A stretch of 22,015 nucleotides of DNA from Moraxella caviae (GTDB lineage Bacteria > Pseudomonadota > Gammaproteobacteria > Pseudomonadales > Moraxellaceae), in NCBI RefSeq assembly GCF_002014985.1, contig NZ_MUXU01000081.1:1-22015 (forward strand), read 5' to 3'. A program made the translations under genes and the position numbers. The notes below the pieces were generated by a model, which saw only the letters and a list, made by a program, of their open reading frames with translations, was not told the origin of the DNA and searched no databases. Of the stretch, positions 1 through 9,544 are shown one piece after another (position 1 is the stretch's first letter; each line of letters starts with the position of its first letter).

Positions 1-92
1 AATTTATCATGAGCAATCAGAAAAATTTTAAAAAATAATCATAATAAAATCAATAGCTTATAAACTTTATGCAATTTTTTTAAAAATTATGG

Positions 93-121
93 TTGACACA
101 ATGGCGGCTTGGCTGTATTAT
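93..121 (+). promoter_or_regulatory. sigma70 promoter of the tRNA cluster
   Basis: TTGACA (93-98), a 17-nt spacer and TATTAT (116-121) form a near-perfect sigma70 promoter. The DNA upstream (1-90) is very A/T-rich and could act as an UP element, as is common for stable-RNA promoters. Transcription would start near 128, about 45 nt before tRNA-Pro. Confidence 0.8.
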
Positions 122-172
122 ACGCACCACAACGACGGCAGACACGATAAAGTGAACGCCAACGAGAAAATT

Positions 173-249
<77 letters not shown>

Positions 250-261
250 CTTTTTGAAGTT

Positions 262-283
262 AAAGCCTTTATGGCTTTTTTTG
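262..283 (+). terminator. terminator-like hairpin between tRNA-Pro and tRNA-Arg
   Basis: AAAGCC (262-267), a 5-nt loop and GGCTTT (273-278) are followed by a run of T. This is a short intrinsic terminator or attenuator within the tRNA cluster, 12 nt after the CCA end of tRNA-Pro. I see no convincing promoter between it and tRNA-Arg, so it is probably only partly effective or serves 3'-end processing. Confidence 0.55.
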
Positions 284-316
284 TTGGTAAACGAGCGTGA
301 ACCAACAGCCACTAGA

Positions 317-393
317 GCGCCTGTAGCTCAGTTGGATAGAGCATCCGCCTTCTAAGCGGGTGGTCGCAGGTTCGAATCCTGCCAGGCGCGCCA
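317..393 (+). tRNA. tRNA-Arg (anticodon UCU)
   Basis: A 77-nt cloverleaf. The acceptor arm GCGCCTG (317-323) pairs with CAGGCGC (383-389), followed by discriminator G390 and encoded CCA (391-393). The anticodon stem TCCGC/GCGGG encloses CTTCTAA, which gives anticodon TCT and decodes AGA/AGG. It is the second gene of the tRNA cluster. Confidence 0.97.
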
Positions 394-426
394 TTTGCCT
401 GCTTTTTTCACCTGATGGTGTATTAT

Positions 427-503
427 GGCGGTTATAGCTCAGTTGGTAGAGCCCCGGGTTGTGATCTCGGTTGTCGTGGGTTCGAGTCCCATTAATCGCC
501 CCA
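427..503 (+). tRNA. tRNA-His (anticodon GUG)
   Basis: A 77-nt cloverleaf with the extra 5' G (position -1, G427) opposite C73 (C500) that defines bacterial tRNA-His. It has encoded CCA at 501-503. The anticodon loop TTGTGAT gives GTG. The T arm and much of the body match the E. coli tRNA-His pattern from memory. It is the last gene of the cluster and is followed by a strong terminator. Confidence 0.97.
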
Positions 504-510
504 TTTTCCT

Positions 511-539
511 AAAGCCTGCATTGATTGCGGGCTTTTTTG
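511..539 (+). terminator. intrinsic terminator of the tRNA cluster
   Basis: AAAGCCTGCA (511-520), loop TTGAT and TGCGGGCTTT (526-535) form a 10-bp stem with one G-T pair, followed by more T residues. It sits 8 nt after tRNA-His and should end the tRNA transcript. Confidence 0.85.
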
Positions 540-649
540 TTTTTGTCAAATGCCCAGCCATCAATAATTCCATCTATCAATTTCAAACGCACTCGCCAAG
601 CCGATCATCACGCTCCGCCGCCCTTTTGAGCAATTTTTAATCAATTTTG

Positions 650-699
650 GCAAAATTTTGCGCCCTTTTTTAATTTTTAACGCAAAAATTTGCTATACT
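650..699 (+). promoter_or_regulatory. thiG promoter (extended -10) with near-palindromes
   Basis: TGCTATACT (691-699) is an extended -10 element (TGn plus TATACT). The matching -35 is poor. Two near-identical palindromes, GCAAAATTTTGC (650-661) and GCAAAAATTTGC (682-693), flank the -35 area and could be operators. The leader to the thiG ATG is about 95 nt. I find none of the conserved TPP-riboswitch sequence in it. Confidence 0.5.
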
Positions 700-800
700 A
701 TGGCGTGCATTTGTGCCATTACTCATAAGAATTACTCATTTTTGGCGCAGTGTGTAACACATTCAAACCAATTCTTAATCCTAGCAACAACTATAACATT

Positions 801-1616
801 ATGAACACCACAAACAACACCCTATATTCGCCAGCCGATGACAAATTCACCATTGGCTCACGCACTTTTTCATCTCGCCTACTGGTCGGCACAGGCAAAT
901 ACAAGGACTTAGCGCAAACTGACGCAGCCATCAGTGCCAGCGGCAGCGAGATTGTAACCGTTGCCATTCGCCGCACCAACATCGGTCAGCACAAAGACGA
1001 GCCAAACCTTTTGGACGTAATTTCTCCAACAAAATACACCATCTTGCCAAACACCGCAGGCTGCTTTGACGCTGAGAGTGCCGTGCGCACTTGCCAGCTG
1101 GCGCGCGAGCTGCTTGATGGGCATAATTTGGTAAAATTAGAAGTGCTGGGCGATGAAAACACGCTGTATCCAAACGTAACTGCCACGCTGTCGGCAGCAC
1201 GCACGCTGATTGATGATGGCTTTGATGTGATGGTTTATACATCAGACGATCCCATTGTCGCCCAAGAATTGGAAAGCATGGGCTGCGTTGCTATCATGCC
1301 GCTTGGCAGCTTGATTGGCTCTGGATTAGGTTTATTAAACCGCCATACGCTTAGCATCATCATTGAAAACGCCAAAGTGCCTGTGCTGGTGGACGCAGGG
1401 GTCGGCACAGCATCGGACGCAGCAATCGCCATGGAGCTTGGCTGTGATGGCGTGCTGATGAATTCTGCCATCGCTTATGCACAGCATCCTGTTTTGATGG
1501 CGCAGGCGATGAAAAATGCCGTCATCGCAGGACGACAAGCCTTCTTGGCAGGCAGAATGCCCATGCGTAAAATGGCGGTGGCAAGCTCACCACAAACGGG
1601 CTATTTTTTCCGCTGA
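801..1616 (+). CDS. thiG: Thiazole synthase ThiG
   Basis: ThiG condenses 1-deoxy-D-xylulose 5-phosphate (DXP), dehydroglycine and the ThiS thiocarboxylate into the thiazole phosphate of thiamine; it is a cytosolic TIM-barrel enzyme. The product is 271 aa, typical for the family. The core begins near residue 16 with [20 protein letters not shown]112 in VKLEVLGD fits the Schiff-base lysine that binds DXP, and the phosphate-binding region [10 protein letters not shown] is present. A GTG at 750 would add 17 poorly conserved residues. I prefer ATG 801 because homologues start near there, but neither start has a clear Shine-Dalgarno site. No thiS or thiF lies beside it, so the sulphur-carrier genes must be elsewhere. 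The DXP-making gene dxs lies in the same window at 5122-7239. Identification is secure; the start is less so. Confidence 0.95.
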   Translation: MNTTNNTLYSPADDKFTIGSRTFSSRLLVGTGKYKDLAQTDAAISASGSEIVTVAIRRTNIGQHKDEPNLLDVISPTKYTILPNTAGCFDAESAVRTCQLARELLDGHNLVKLEVLGDENTLYPNVTATLSAARTLIDDGFDVMVYTSDDPIVAQELESMGCVAIMPLGSLIGSGLGLLNRHTLSIIIENAKVPVLVDAGVGTASDAAIAMELGCDGVLMNSAIAYAQHPVLMAQAMKNAVIAGRQAFLAGRMPMRKMAVASSPQTGYFFR

Positions 1617-1643
1617 TTGCTGATTTTATGGCATAAGCGTGAG

Positions 1644-1735
1644 TTTGGCAGCTTGATGATTTACAGACCAATGGTTTAAAGGCTTAACAATTCGTTGGCT
1701 TTCATTCCATTGCCAAACCATCAAGCATCGCCAAA
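1644..1735. repeat. long-range inverted repeat between thiG and the acyltransferase gene
   Basis: TTTGGC (1644-1649) and GCTTGATG (1651-1658) are matched in inverse by CATCAAGC (1719-1726) and GCCAAA (1730-1735), with a small asymmetry and a loop of about 60 nt. No U-tract follows. It may be a weak RNA structure or remnant repeat. The rest of 1617-1817 shows no gene. Confidence 0.35.
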
Positions 1736-1817
1736 TTTCACCAGCAAACAGCCGAACCGCCCAAACCCACAAATACCAACCGCCATAACTTAAATTCACC
1801 CATTCTAAGGAATCTTG

Positions 1818-3191
1818 GTGCGCTCACTCAGTGTCGTTGATCGTCTTTTTTTATTGTTAGAAAATCGCAAACAGCCCATGCATGTTGCTGGTTTGTGCAT
1901 TTTTGAGCAGCCAAGCACTGCGCACGATGATTTTGTCGGTCAGCTCGTCAAGCAAATCTATGACGGCAAATTTACGCCAAGTTTTCCGTTTAATCAGGTG
2001 CTGCGCCGCTTTGGATTTTGGGATACGGACGATAATTTTGACTTGTCGCACCATTTTCATCACGTTGCCCTGCCTACGGACGCAAGCGGTCGTGGCAGCA
2101 TGACGGCATTGATGGCGTACATTTCTCGTGAGCATGGGCGAATGCTTGATCGCAGTCGTCCGTTGTGGGAATTTCATTTGATTGAAGGCTTAGCGCCAGA
2201 AAAAGACGGCGCACCGCCACGCTTTGCCATTTATGTGAAAATCCATCATGCGATGGCGGACGGCATTGCGGCGATGCGTTTATTGCAGTTGTCGCTTTGT
2301 GAATCGCCAGATGAGCGTACTTTGCTGCCGTTTTGGTCGCTCACCACCAAAAACCGCAACCAAATTGATGCACTTTTACCCATACACAAGCCCGCTTGGC
2401 ACATCATCAAAGAACAGCTTGGCACGATTAAGCCTGTGTGCAGTGAGATTTGGCGCAGTCTTTTAAAACGCAGCGACACCAGCGTGCTTAGTACCTTTGA
2501 CACGCCAAAATCCATGCTCAATCAGCGCATCGGCAGCGCGCGCCAGCTTGCCATGCAATCTTTTGACAAATCACGCTTTGTGCGCATTGCTGAGCATTTT
2601 GGCACAACCACCAATGACGTGATTTTGGCGGTGTGCGCTGGTGCGTTGCGTGAGTATTTACTAAGCCAAAACGCCTTGCCAGACAAGCCGTTAAGCGCCT
2701 TTGTGCCTGTCAGCCTGCGCAAGGATAAAAGCGCACTTGGCAATCAAATTTCCTTTTTGCTTACCAATCTTGGCACGCATTTGGACAGCCCGATGGCACG
2801 CCTTGCCACCATCAAAAGCAGCATTGATGACGGTAAACGCCGCTTTGCACGCATGAATCAAGCGCAAATCATCAATTACAGCGCGCTGATTTACGGTTGG
2901 GCTGGGCTTAATCTCATCACACGTGCGCACCCCACACGCCAAGCCTTTAATCTCATCATTTCAAACGTTCCTGCGATGGATCGTCCGCTGTATCTGAATG
3001 GCGCACGGCTGACGGGCATTTTCCCTGCGTCCGTGCTGTTTGATGGTCAAGCACTGAACATCACGCTGACCAATTTTCAAAACACCATTGACGTTGGCAT
3101 TACAGCGTGCAGCGACGCCTTGCCAAACAGTGAACGCCTGCTTGAATTTATGCAAAATGAGCTGGACAGACTGACAGCCTTGCTCAAATAA
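1818..3191 (+). CDS. Wax ester synthase/diacylglycerol acyltransferase (WS/DGAT)
   Basis: The family joins fatty acyl-CoA to a long-chain alcohol or diacylglycerol, making wax esters or triacylglycerol storage lipid at the membrane; Acinetobacter AtfA is the model. At 457 aa the length is normal. Visible marks are the N-terminal SVVDRLFLLLE, the catalytic HHAMADG (HHxxxDG, residues 143-149), PLWEFHLIEGL before it, the ND motif in TTTNDVILAVCAGALREYL (266-267) and ISNVPAMDRPLYLNGARL (about 381-398). The usual SNVPGP is SNVPAMD here, a mild deviation. The start codon is GTG 1818, 6 nt after AAGGA (1807-1811); the adjacent TTG 1815 is too close to that site. The gene stands alone, 200 nt after thiG, and ends at a bidirectional terminator. 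Which product it makes cannot be read from sequence. Confidence 0.9.
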   Translation: MRSLSVVDRLFLLLENRKQPMHVAGLCIFEQPSTAHDDFVGQLVKQIYDGKFTPSFPFNQVLRRFGFWDTDDNFDLSHHFHHVALPTDASGRGSMTALMAYISREHGRMLDRSRPLWEFHLIEGLAPEKDGAPPRFAIYVKIHHAMADGIAAMRLLQLSLCESPDERTLLPFWSLTTKNRNQIDALLPIHKPAWHIIKEQLGTIKPVCSEIWRSLLKRSDTSVLSTFDTPKSMLNQRIGSARQLAMQSFDKSRFVRIAEHFGTTTNDVILAVCAGALREYLLSQNALPDKPLSAFVPVSLRKDKSALGNQISFLLTNLGTHLDSPMARLATIKSSIDDGKRRFARMNQAQIINYSALIYGWAGLNLITRAHPTRQAFNLIISNVPAMDRPLYLNGARLTGIFPASVLFDGQALNITLTNFQNTIDVGITACSDALPNSERLLEFMQNELDRLTALLK

Positions 3192-3236
3192 AGTCAAAAC
3201 AATCCGATAAATCAACTTTAGCAAATCCCAAAAAAT

Positions 3237-3264
3237 AAAAAGTCAGGCGCAAACCTGACTTTTT
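3237..3264. terminator. bidirectional intrinsic terminator
   Basis: AAAAAGTCAGG (3237-3247), a 6-nt loop and CCTGACTTTTT (3254-3264) form a perfect 11-bp stem. Read on + it ends the acyltransferase gene. Read on - it is followed by an even longer T-rich run and would end the small gene at 3345-3476. Confidence 0.88.
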
Positions 3265-3344
3265 AACCCTTTGGAGAAACTCTACCAAGCATTTTGCGGT
3301 CAATAAACGCACCGCCCAAAAACACTTGGATTTAAACTTAGCGA

Positions 3345-3476
3345 TTATGCCGCTTTTAGCATACTTGCTTCGCCTGCCAACTTGGCAAGCGCCTGTGCGA
3401 TCATTTCGCTGGTGATTGGCTTTTCTTGACCTTTTGACAAAACGTTCATTTCAAAAATCTTTGCTGATGTTTTCAT
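3345..3476 (-). CDS. Candidate small protein, 43 aa, unknown function
   Basis: An ATG at 3476 opens a 43-codon frame starting MKTSAKIFEMNVLSKGQEKP and ending ASMLKAA before TAA. I do not recognise it. The peptide is mixed polar with an amphipathic, Ala/Leu-rich C-terminal half (about 22-43) that looks helical. It has no signal peptide, cysteine or membrane segment. Support for a real gene: it lies in an otherwise empty 660-nt gap, a perfect terminator follows on the same strand, and a possible promoter (TTGTGT, 18 nt, TACACT; 3553-3582 on -) lies about 75 nt upstream. Against it: the ribosome-binding site is weak (only GAG within about 12 nt of the start) and the frame is short enough to arise by chance. 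It could also be a structured non-coding RNA. Confidence 0.5.
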   Translation of the reverse strand: MKTSAKIFEMNVLSKGQEKPITSEMIAQALAKLAGEASMLKAA

Positions 3477-3552
3477 AACTTGCTCGCTTTTTCGCTGGCT
3501 GCGTATTTATAAATAAATTGTTCGTTAAATGGGATTGTTTTCGTTGATGGAT

Positions 3553-3719
3553 AGTGTAACGCAAGTTTACAGATGTACACAAGCAAAATTTGCCCAAAAC
3601 CCCCGATAAAGTGTAAACAGATGTTTCCTAATTGACACAACTTGACACATTTTCATCATCTTGTCATCGTACGCCAAATGCGTAAGAATAAAGCAAATTT
3701 AGGGTAAGTTTTTGGTAAG
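3553..3719. promoter_or_regulatory. regulatory-looking region upstream of the 43-aa frame
   Basis: The stretch 3477-3853 holds no convincing gene but several ordered repeats. There is a possible minus-strand promoter (-35 at 3577-3582, -10 at 3553-3558). ACAGATGT occurs twice in direct orientation (3569-3576 and 3617-3624), flanked by GTTTAC and GTGTAAAC. TTGACACA is in tandem with a 10-bp period (3632-3639, 3642-3649). GGTAAG is in tandem with an 11-bp period (3703-3708, 3714-3719). Helical-turn spacing is typical of response-regulator or repressor sites. The regulators cannot be named. Confidence 0.4.
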
Positions 3720-3853
3720 ATTTTTGGCTTCGCTTAAAAATATTCAGCAAACCAAATGACAAAAATTTAATGGCAAAAACCAAACAAAAAACCACACCCA
3801 GCAAACGCCAAGCGCAGTTTTTTTAAAGCAAATCAAGAATGATTTAAAAACGG

Positions 3854-4687
3854 TTATTTCACCAACGCATTTTCCCACGTCGGCACAACCAGCTGCATCA
3901 AAGGCTTGAGCAGCTTGACGTTACAAGCAAATACCGAACCTGTGGTCATCGCATTTGGCGCACCGTGATGATCCACCACCACGCCGCGCGCTTCGCTGAC
4001 AATCAGCTCGCCTGCCGCCACGTCCCAAGGTTTTAATGACATTTCAAAATAGCCATCAAAACGCCCTGCCGCCACATAGCACAAATCCAGCGCCGCCGAA
4101 CCAAAACGGCGCACTTGACCGCCATTTTCACAGATGGCTTGCAGGCTGGCAAAATGCTGGCGTGCAAAACTTGTGCGCACTTCGCCCACCATGCGCTCGT
4201 ACGGATGACCTGTGGTGAACAGACCGCCATCGATGGTTTTGCGCTCAGACACCGCCAAACGGCGCTGATTTAGGCGCGCGCCACGACCACGGCTGGCAAA
4301 GAACAGCTCATCACGCACAGGATCGTACACCACGCCATGCTCGGTTACGCCCTTGTGCTGCACGGCGATGGACACACAAAAATGCGGTACGCCATGCACA
4401 AAGTTTTGTGTGCCGTCCAAAGGATCGATCACCCAGCACCACTCAGCATCGCTGCCCTTACCTTCTTGCAAGCCAAATTCTTCGCCCAAATACGAATGGT
4501 TTGGATAGCTTTCTTTAAGCAAAGAAATCGTCAGCTCTTCGGCATAGCGATCGATTCTTGTTACCAAGCCGTCCAAACCCTTTGACTCCACCGCCAAATC
4601 AATGCGATGGCGATTTTCGTGCGCACGCAAAATCTCATAACCAACTTTTTTCGCCACTTGCGAAGCGATGACTACCATAGGTTCCAT
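3854..4687 (-). CDS. suhB: Inositol monophosphatase family protein SuhB
   Basis: This is a Mg-dependent, Li-sensitive phosphatase of the IMPase fold. E. coli SuhB hydrolyses inositol phosphates and also takes part in rRNA transcription antitermination with NusA/NusB. The 277-aa length fits. The metal and substrate motifs are complete: GEEFG at 68-72, WVIDPLDGTQNF with D88/D91/G92/T93, and WDVAAGELIVSEARG with D222. The start ATG 4687 follows AAGGTG (4692-4697 on -) with a 4-nt spacer, which decides it over the Met at residue 4. It is monocistronic: the nearest upstream same-strand gene is dxs, more than 430 nt away beyond repeat elements, and no clear terminator follows it. The family is certain; which substrate or RNA role dominates is inferred from SuhB-like length and motifs. 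Confidence 0.93.
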   Translation of the reverse strand: MEPMVVIASQVAKKVGYEILRAHENRHRIDLAVESKGLDGLVTRIDRYAEELTISLLKESYPNHSYLGEEFGLQEGKGSDAEWCWVIDPLDGTQNFVHGVPHFCVSIAVQHKGVTEHGVVYDPVRDELFFASRGRGARLNQRRLAVSERKTIDGGLFTTGHPYERMVGEVRTSFARQHFASLQAICENGGQVRRFGSAALDLCYVAAGRFDGYFEMSLKPWDVAAGELIVSEARGVVVDHHGAPNAMTTGSVFACNVKLLKPLMQLVVPTWENALVK

Positions 4688-4924
4688 AATTCACCTTAAC
4701 TTTCGGATTGTAAATTTGCTTAAATTTGCTTAAAAGATAAGCCGTTGATTGAATGCTTGGCGGTGTTTGTCAGTTTGGCAAGTGAACACAGTCAAGCTCA
4801 TTCACCGCACGCCAAACACATCAAACCACACAAAACAATAAAAACAATAATGTTAAGAACATCACCACGCCTGCCTAAGGCGCAGAAAAATCTAAAATGT
4901 CGGATTGATTTATCTGGCAATCCT

Positions 4925-5014
4925 GTAAGTTGGGTGAGCGAAACGCAGCCCAATATTTCAAAACGAGTTTTAAAATCATGTTGGGTTTTCACTTTCGTTC
5001 AACCCAACCTACAT
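4925..5014. repeat. REP-like palindromic repeat, two copies in inverted orientation
   Basis: Copy A (4925-4954, + orientation) reads GTAAGTTGGGT, a short GAGCGAAACGC loop, then GCCCAA. Copy B (4981-5012, - orientation) has TTGGGTT (4981-4987) and AACCCAA (5001-5007) followed by CCTAC. Each folds into a hairpin, and together they form a head-to-head pair around a central AAAACGAGTTTT. The motif GTAGGTTGGGTTagcgaagcgTAACCCAAC is a repeat type I know from many bacterial genomes. The remainder of 4688-4924 shows no gene. Confidence 0.75.
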
Positions 5015-5038
5015 ACCTAACTTAGATTTGCTCAGCTT

Positions 5039-5070
5039 GTAAGTTGGGTTAGTGAAGCGTAACCCAACGT
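5039..5070 (+). repeat. REP-like palindromic repeat, third copy
   Basis: GTAAGTTGGGTT (5039-5050), loop AGTGAAGCGT and AACCCAACG (5061-5069) form a near-perfect hairpin followed by TTTTT on +. It is the best-conserved copy in the window and lies 50 nt past the dxs stop codon, so it could also limit read-through of convergent transcripts. Confidence 0.75.
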
Positions 5071-5121
5071 TTTTATAGCAAGTCGTTGAATTTAAGTTGA
5101 TAAAACACAGCCCAAAACCAC

Positions 5122-7239
5122 TCAAGACTTGATAAACCGCTCAAGGCTGCGATAAATACCATCTTCGTCCAAGCCGCACGCTTTTAATTGCTCGGCGTGG
5201 CTGGCGTGCGCCACAAATTCATCACCAATACCCAAATGACGCACACGCACCAGTTTATCTGCCTGCGCCACATATTCGCTCACCGCTGAGCCTGCACCGC
5301 CTGCGATTTGGTGCTCTTCTACAGTGGCAATGTGCGTTACGCCATCGTCAAGCCAAGCATCAAGCAGCGCACTATCTAGCGGCTTCACCCAGCGCATATC
5401 TGCCACGCACACCGCCACATCTTCATTTGCCAAACCTTCACTCGCCAAGCGTTTTGCCGCTGCCAAAGCGTCATGCAAACGTGTGCCAAAAGCGCAAATC
5501 GCAAGTTTGGTGCGTGCATTTTGCCAATTATCCGAACGCCAAGCCACACGCGCCTTGCCAATCTCAAAACGCTCATCACTGTCTTTGTCAATCGTGCGCC
5601 CCACGCCTTGACCGCGCGGATAACGCACCGCCGCCACGCCTTGATACGCATAGCACGCATTCAAAAGATGATAGCACTCATGCTCATCTGATGGCGCAGC
5701 GATGAGCATATTTGGCACGCAGCGCATGAACGCCAAATCAAACACGCCAGCGTGCGTTGCGCCATCTTCGCCCACGAGTCCAGCACGGTCAATGGCAAAA
5801 GTTACGTCCAGATTTTGCAATGCCACATCATGAATCAGCTGGTCGTAGCCACGCTGTAAAAAGGTGGAATAAATCGCCACGACAGGCTTAATGCCGTTGG
5901 TCGCCATGCCTGCCGCCAGCGTAACTGCGTGCTGCTCGGCAATCGCCACGTCAAAAAAACGCTCAGGAAATTTTGCCGCAAAACCCACCATGCCAGAGCC
6001 TTCGCACATCGCAGGGGTGATGGCGGTCAAATTCGGCTGTGCATAAGCGGTGTCGCACAGCCATTCACCAAAAATATCAGAATATTTCTTGGCAGGCTGC
6101 GCTTGAGCAGCGGCTGGCACATTGTCGCACTTGGCGGATTTTGGCAATTTACCAATGGCATGATAACCGATTGGGTCAGCTTCAGCTGGCAAAAATCCCT
6201 TGCCCTTCACCGTATGCACATGAATCAGCACCGCACCTTTTAGTTGCTTGGCACGCTCAAACACCGTCAAAAGTTTTGGCAAATCATGCCCATCAAACGG
6301 GCCCAAATAAGTAAAACCAATCGCCTTAAACAGATTGTCAGCAAATAATTTATCCGCCAATTTTTTGGCAATTTTATCAGGCAATGGCGCAGACGGTGCG
6401 TTTTTACCAAGCAAACTGCCGATGGTTTCGCTCAGCTTATCGCCAAGTTTGCTCGGCAATTTGCCAGAAAAATCCCCAAACGCATCGTTTGCCATGTGCA
6501 AATAATGGCGCACACGGCGATCGTCCGTGCTGATTTTGCGCTTGGTCATCAAGATATTGCCGTGCTTATCAATATCCATCGCCAAGCCACGCTGCCACAG
6601 CTTCGCCAAATGGCGAGAAAAACCGCCAATCGCCTGCGAAATGGACATATCGTTGTCGTTGAGCACCACGGTCAAATCGGCGTTTTGTTGCACCGCATCA
6701 TTCATCGCTTCAAACGCCATGCCGCCTGTCATCGCCCCATCGCCAATCACCGCTACCACACGGCTGTCATCGCCACGCAGTCTTGCCGCCAAGCTCATGC
6801 CCAGCGCCGCCGAAATGGACGTGGACGAATGCCCCACGCCAAAGGTGTCGTACTCGCTCTCAGTGCGCTCTGGAAATGCCGTCAAGCCATCTTTGGCACG
6901 AATGCTCGGCAAACGCTCACGCCGCCCTGTCAAAACCTTGTGCGCATAGGCTTGATGCCCCACGTCCCACACCAGCTTGTCTTTTGGGGCGTTTAGCACC
7001 GTGTGCAGTGCGATGGTCAGCTCCACCACGCCCAAATTTGCGCCAAAATGCCCGCCGCTCACGCCCGTAGAATACAGCAAAAATTCTCGCAACTCATCAG
7101 CAAGCTGCAAAAGCTCATCGCAAGACAGCCCTTTTAAATCGGCAGGCGAATCCACACGATCCAAAATGGGCGTGTCAGGTCTTTGTGTGGGAATTTCACA
7201 AAAATTTTTGGCGGTGCGTACTGGGCTTGTCTGTGGCAT
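5122..7239 (-). CDS. dxs: 1-deoxy-D-xylulose-5-phosphate synthase Dxs
   Basis: Dxs condenses pyruvate and glyceraldehyde 3-phosphate into DXP with thiamine diphosphate as cofactor. It is the entry enzyme of the MEP isoprenoid pathway and the source of DXP for ThiG and pyridoxal. Visible residues are H64 in GGHFGANLG, the ThDP/Mg motif GDGAMTGG (166 on) with the downstream N180, E435 in [28 protein letters not shown] and the C-terminal transketolase domain with EEHQIAGG. At 705 aa it is clearly longer than the usual about 620. About 14 residues are extra at the N-terminus. About 45 more (around 222-300, Lys/Ala-rich) lie in the linker between NDNDMSIS and [12 protein letters not shown], a loop that is flexible in known structures. 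Start ATG 7239 has no clear Shine-Dalgarno site. All catalytic residues are intact, so it should be active. Confidence 0.97.
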   Translation of the reverse strand: MPQTSPVRTAKNFCEIPTQRPDTPILDRVDSPADLKGLSCDELLQLADELREFLLYSTGVSGGHFGANLGVVELTIALHTVLNAPKDKLVWDVGHQAYAHKVLTGRRERLPSIRAKDGLTAFPERTESEYDTFGVGHSSTSISAALGMSLAARLRGDDSRVVAVIGDGAMTGGMAFEAMNDAVQQNADLTVVLNDNDMSISQAIGGFSRHLAKLWQRGLAMDIDKHGNILMTKRKISTDDRRVRHYLHMANDAFGDFSGKLPSKLGDKLSETIGSLLGKNAPSAPLPDKIAKKLADKLFADNLFKAIGFTYLGPFDGHDLPKLLTVFERAKQLKGAVLIHVHTVKGKGFLPAEADPIGYHAIGKLPKSAKCDNVPAAAQAQPAKKYSDIFGEWLCDTAYAQPNLTAITPAMCEGSGMVGFAAKFPERFFDVAIAEQHAVTLAAGMATNGIKPVVAIYSTFLQRGYDQLIHDVALQNLDVTFAIDRAGLVGEDGATHAGVFDLAFMRCVPNMLIAAPSDEHECYHLLNACYAYQGVAAVRYPRGQGVGRTIDKDSDERFEIGKARVAWRSDNWQNARTKLAICAFGTRLHDALAAAKRLASEGLANEDVAVCVADMRWVKPLDSALLDAWLDDGVTHIATVEEHQIAGGAGSAVSEYVAQADKLVRVRHLGIGDEFVAHASHAEQLKACGLDEDGIYRSLERFIKS

Positions 7240-7290
7240 TGGGCTACACGATGTTAAAACAGTGATATTTGGTTGTTATTATGGTGTGCA

Positions 7291-7330
7291 ATGATAAAAT
7301 TTGTCGCAATAACAGCAAATGTGGCATAAT
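7291..7330. promoter_or_regulatory. overlapping divergent promoters for dxs (-) and ribA (+)
   Basis: On - there is TTGCTG (7313-7318), a 16-nt spacer and TATCAT (7291-7296), which would serve dxs. On + there is TTGTCG (7301-7306), an 18-nt spacer and CATAAT (7325-7330) preceded by TGG, which would serve ribA with a leader of about 330 nt. The two share sequence, so they may compete. Assignments rest on consensus match only. Confidence 0.45.
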
Positions 7331-7555
7331 AGCACGTTTATCATTGTCATGCGACTATTTTACAAGATGGGCTTTAAATTTGCTAGACAAACACCATGTA
7401 TTTTTAGCTTAAGCCAAAAGATTTCTATCAAGCGTTACAATTTAGCAATATTTGCCAACTTTCGGCAAACGCTCATCGCATGATTTGGCGTTTTGACGCA
7501 CCAAACACGCTTGATAAATCGCATTTGACAGCCAAATTGAACGAACGAATTTATT

Positions 7556-7634
7556 TTGACGTGGTTTAATTCTTAAAATATGATTAAATTTTAAACCGTC
7601 AACTTTTTTAAACCATTAGCTTTTTAAACCATCA
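7556..7634 (+). repeat. hairpin and triple repeat in the ribA leader
   Basis: TTGACGTGGTTTAA (7556-7569) can pair with TTAAACCGTCAA (7591-7602). The motif TTTTAAACC then recurs at 7589-7597, 7606-7614 and 7622-7630, so later copies could compete for pairing with the same left arm. The region ends 35 nt before the ribA start. The stretch 7331-7555 shows no gene and none of the conserved FMN-riboswitch blocks. Confidence 0.45.
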
Positions 7635-7668
7635 AAATTACCAAAAATTAGAAAAACTGGGGCAAATT

Positions 7669-9372
<1,704 letters not shown>

Positions 9373-9509
9373 TCGTTACACCGATTTTTGTTGCACGGCT
9401 TTTATTGGTTGGCGATTGATTTGACAAAATTTAGGTGTTGTTTTTGCTCATCTTGCGTTGCCGTTTGTATGTGTTGTTGTAGAAAATTGTAATCATCACG
9501 GCAAAATAG

Positions 9510-9538
9510 TTGAGTCAATGGCATCGCTGTGGTATAGT
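9510..9538 (+). promoter_or_regulatory. sigma70 promoter in the gap before the cytochrome c' gene
   Basis: TTGAGT (9510-9515), a 17-nt spacer and TATAGT (9533-9538) make a good promoter pointing right. Transcription would start near 9545. The next full-length gene begins at 9773, with a terminator-like hairpin in between. Nothing else was seen in 9373-9509. Confidence 0.7.
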
Positions 9539-9544
9539 TAATCA

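Noticed and set aside
425..640. 71-codon frame starting in tRNA-His
   Set aside because: It covers the tRNA and its terminator and has no homology or ribosome-binding site.
541..800. TPP riboswitch before thiG
   Set aside because: The conserved CUGAGA and ACCUGA-type blocks are absent.
3770..3826. 18-codon basic frame (MAKTKQKTTPSKRQAQFF)
   Set aside because: It is too short, has no ribosome-binding site, and composition is explained by an A-rich stretch.
6496..6996. 166-codon frame on + opposite dxs
   Set aside because: It is an antisense shadow of a conserved enzyme with no ribosome-binding site or recognisable domain.
7331..7668. FMN riboswitch before ribA
   Set aside because: None of the conserved RFN-element blocks is present; only A/T-rich repeats and a hairpin are seen.
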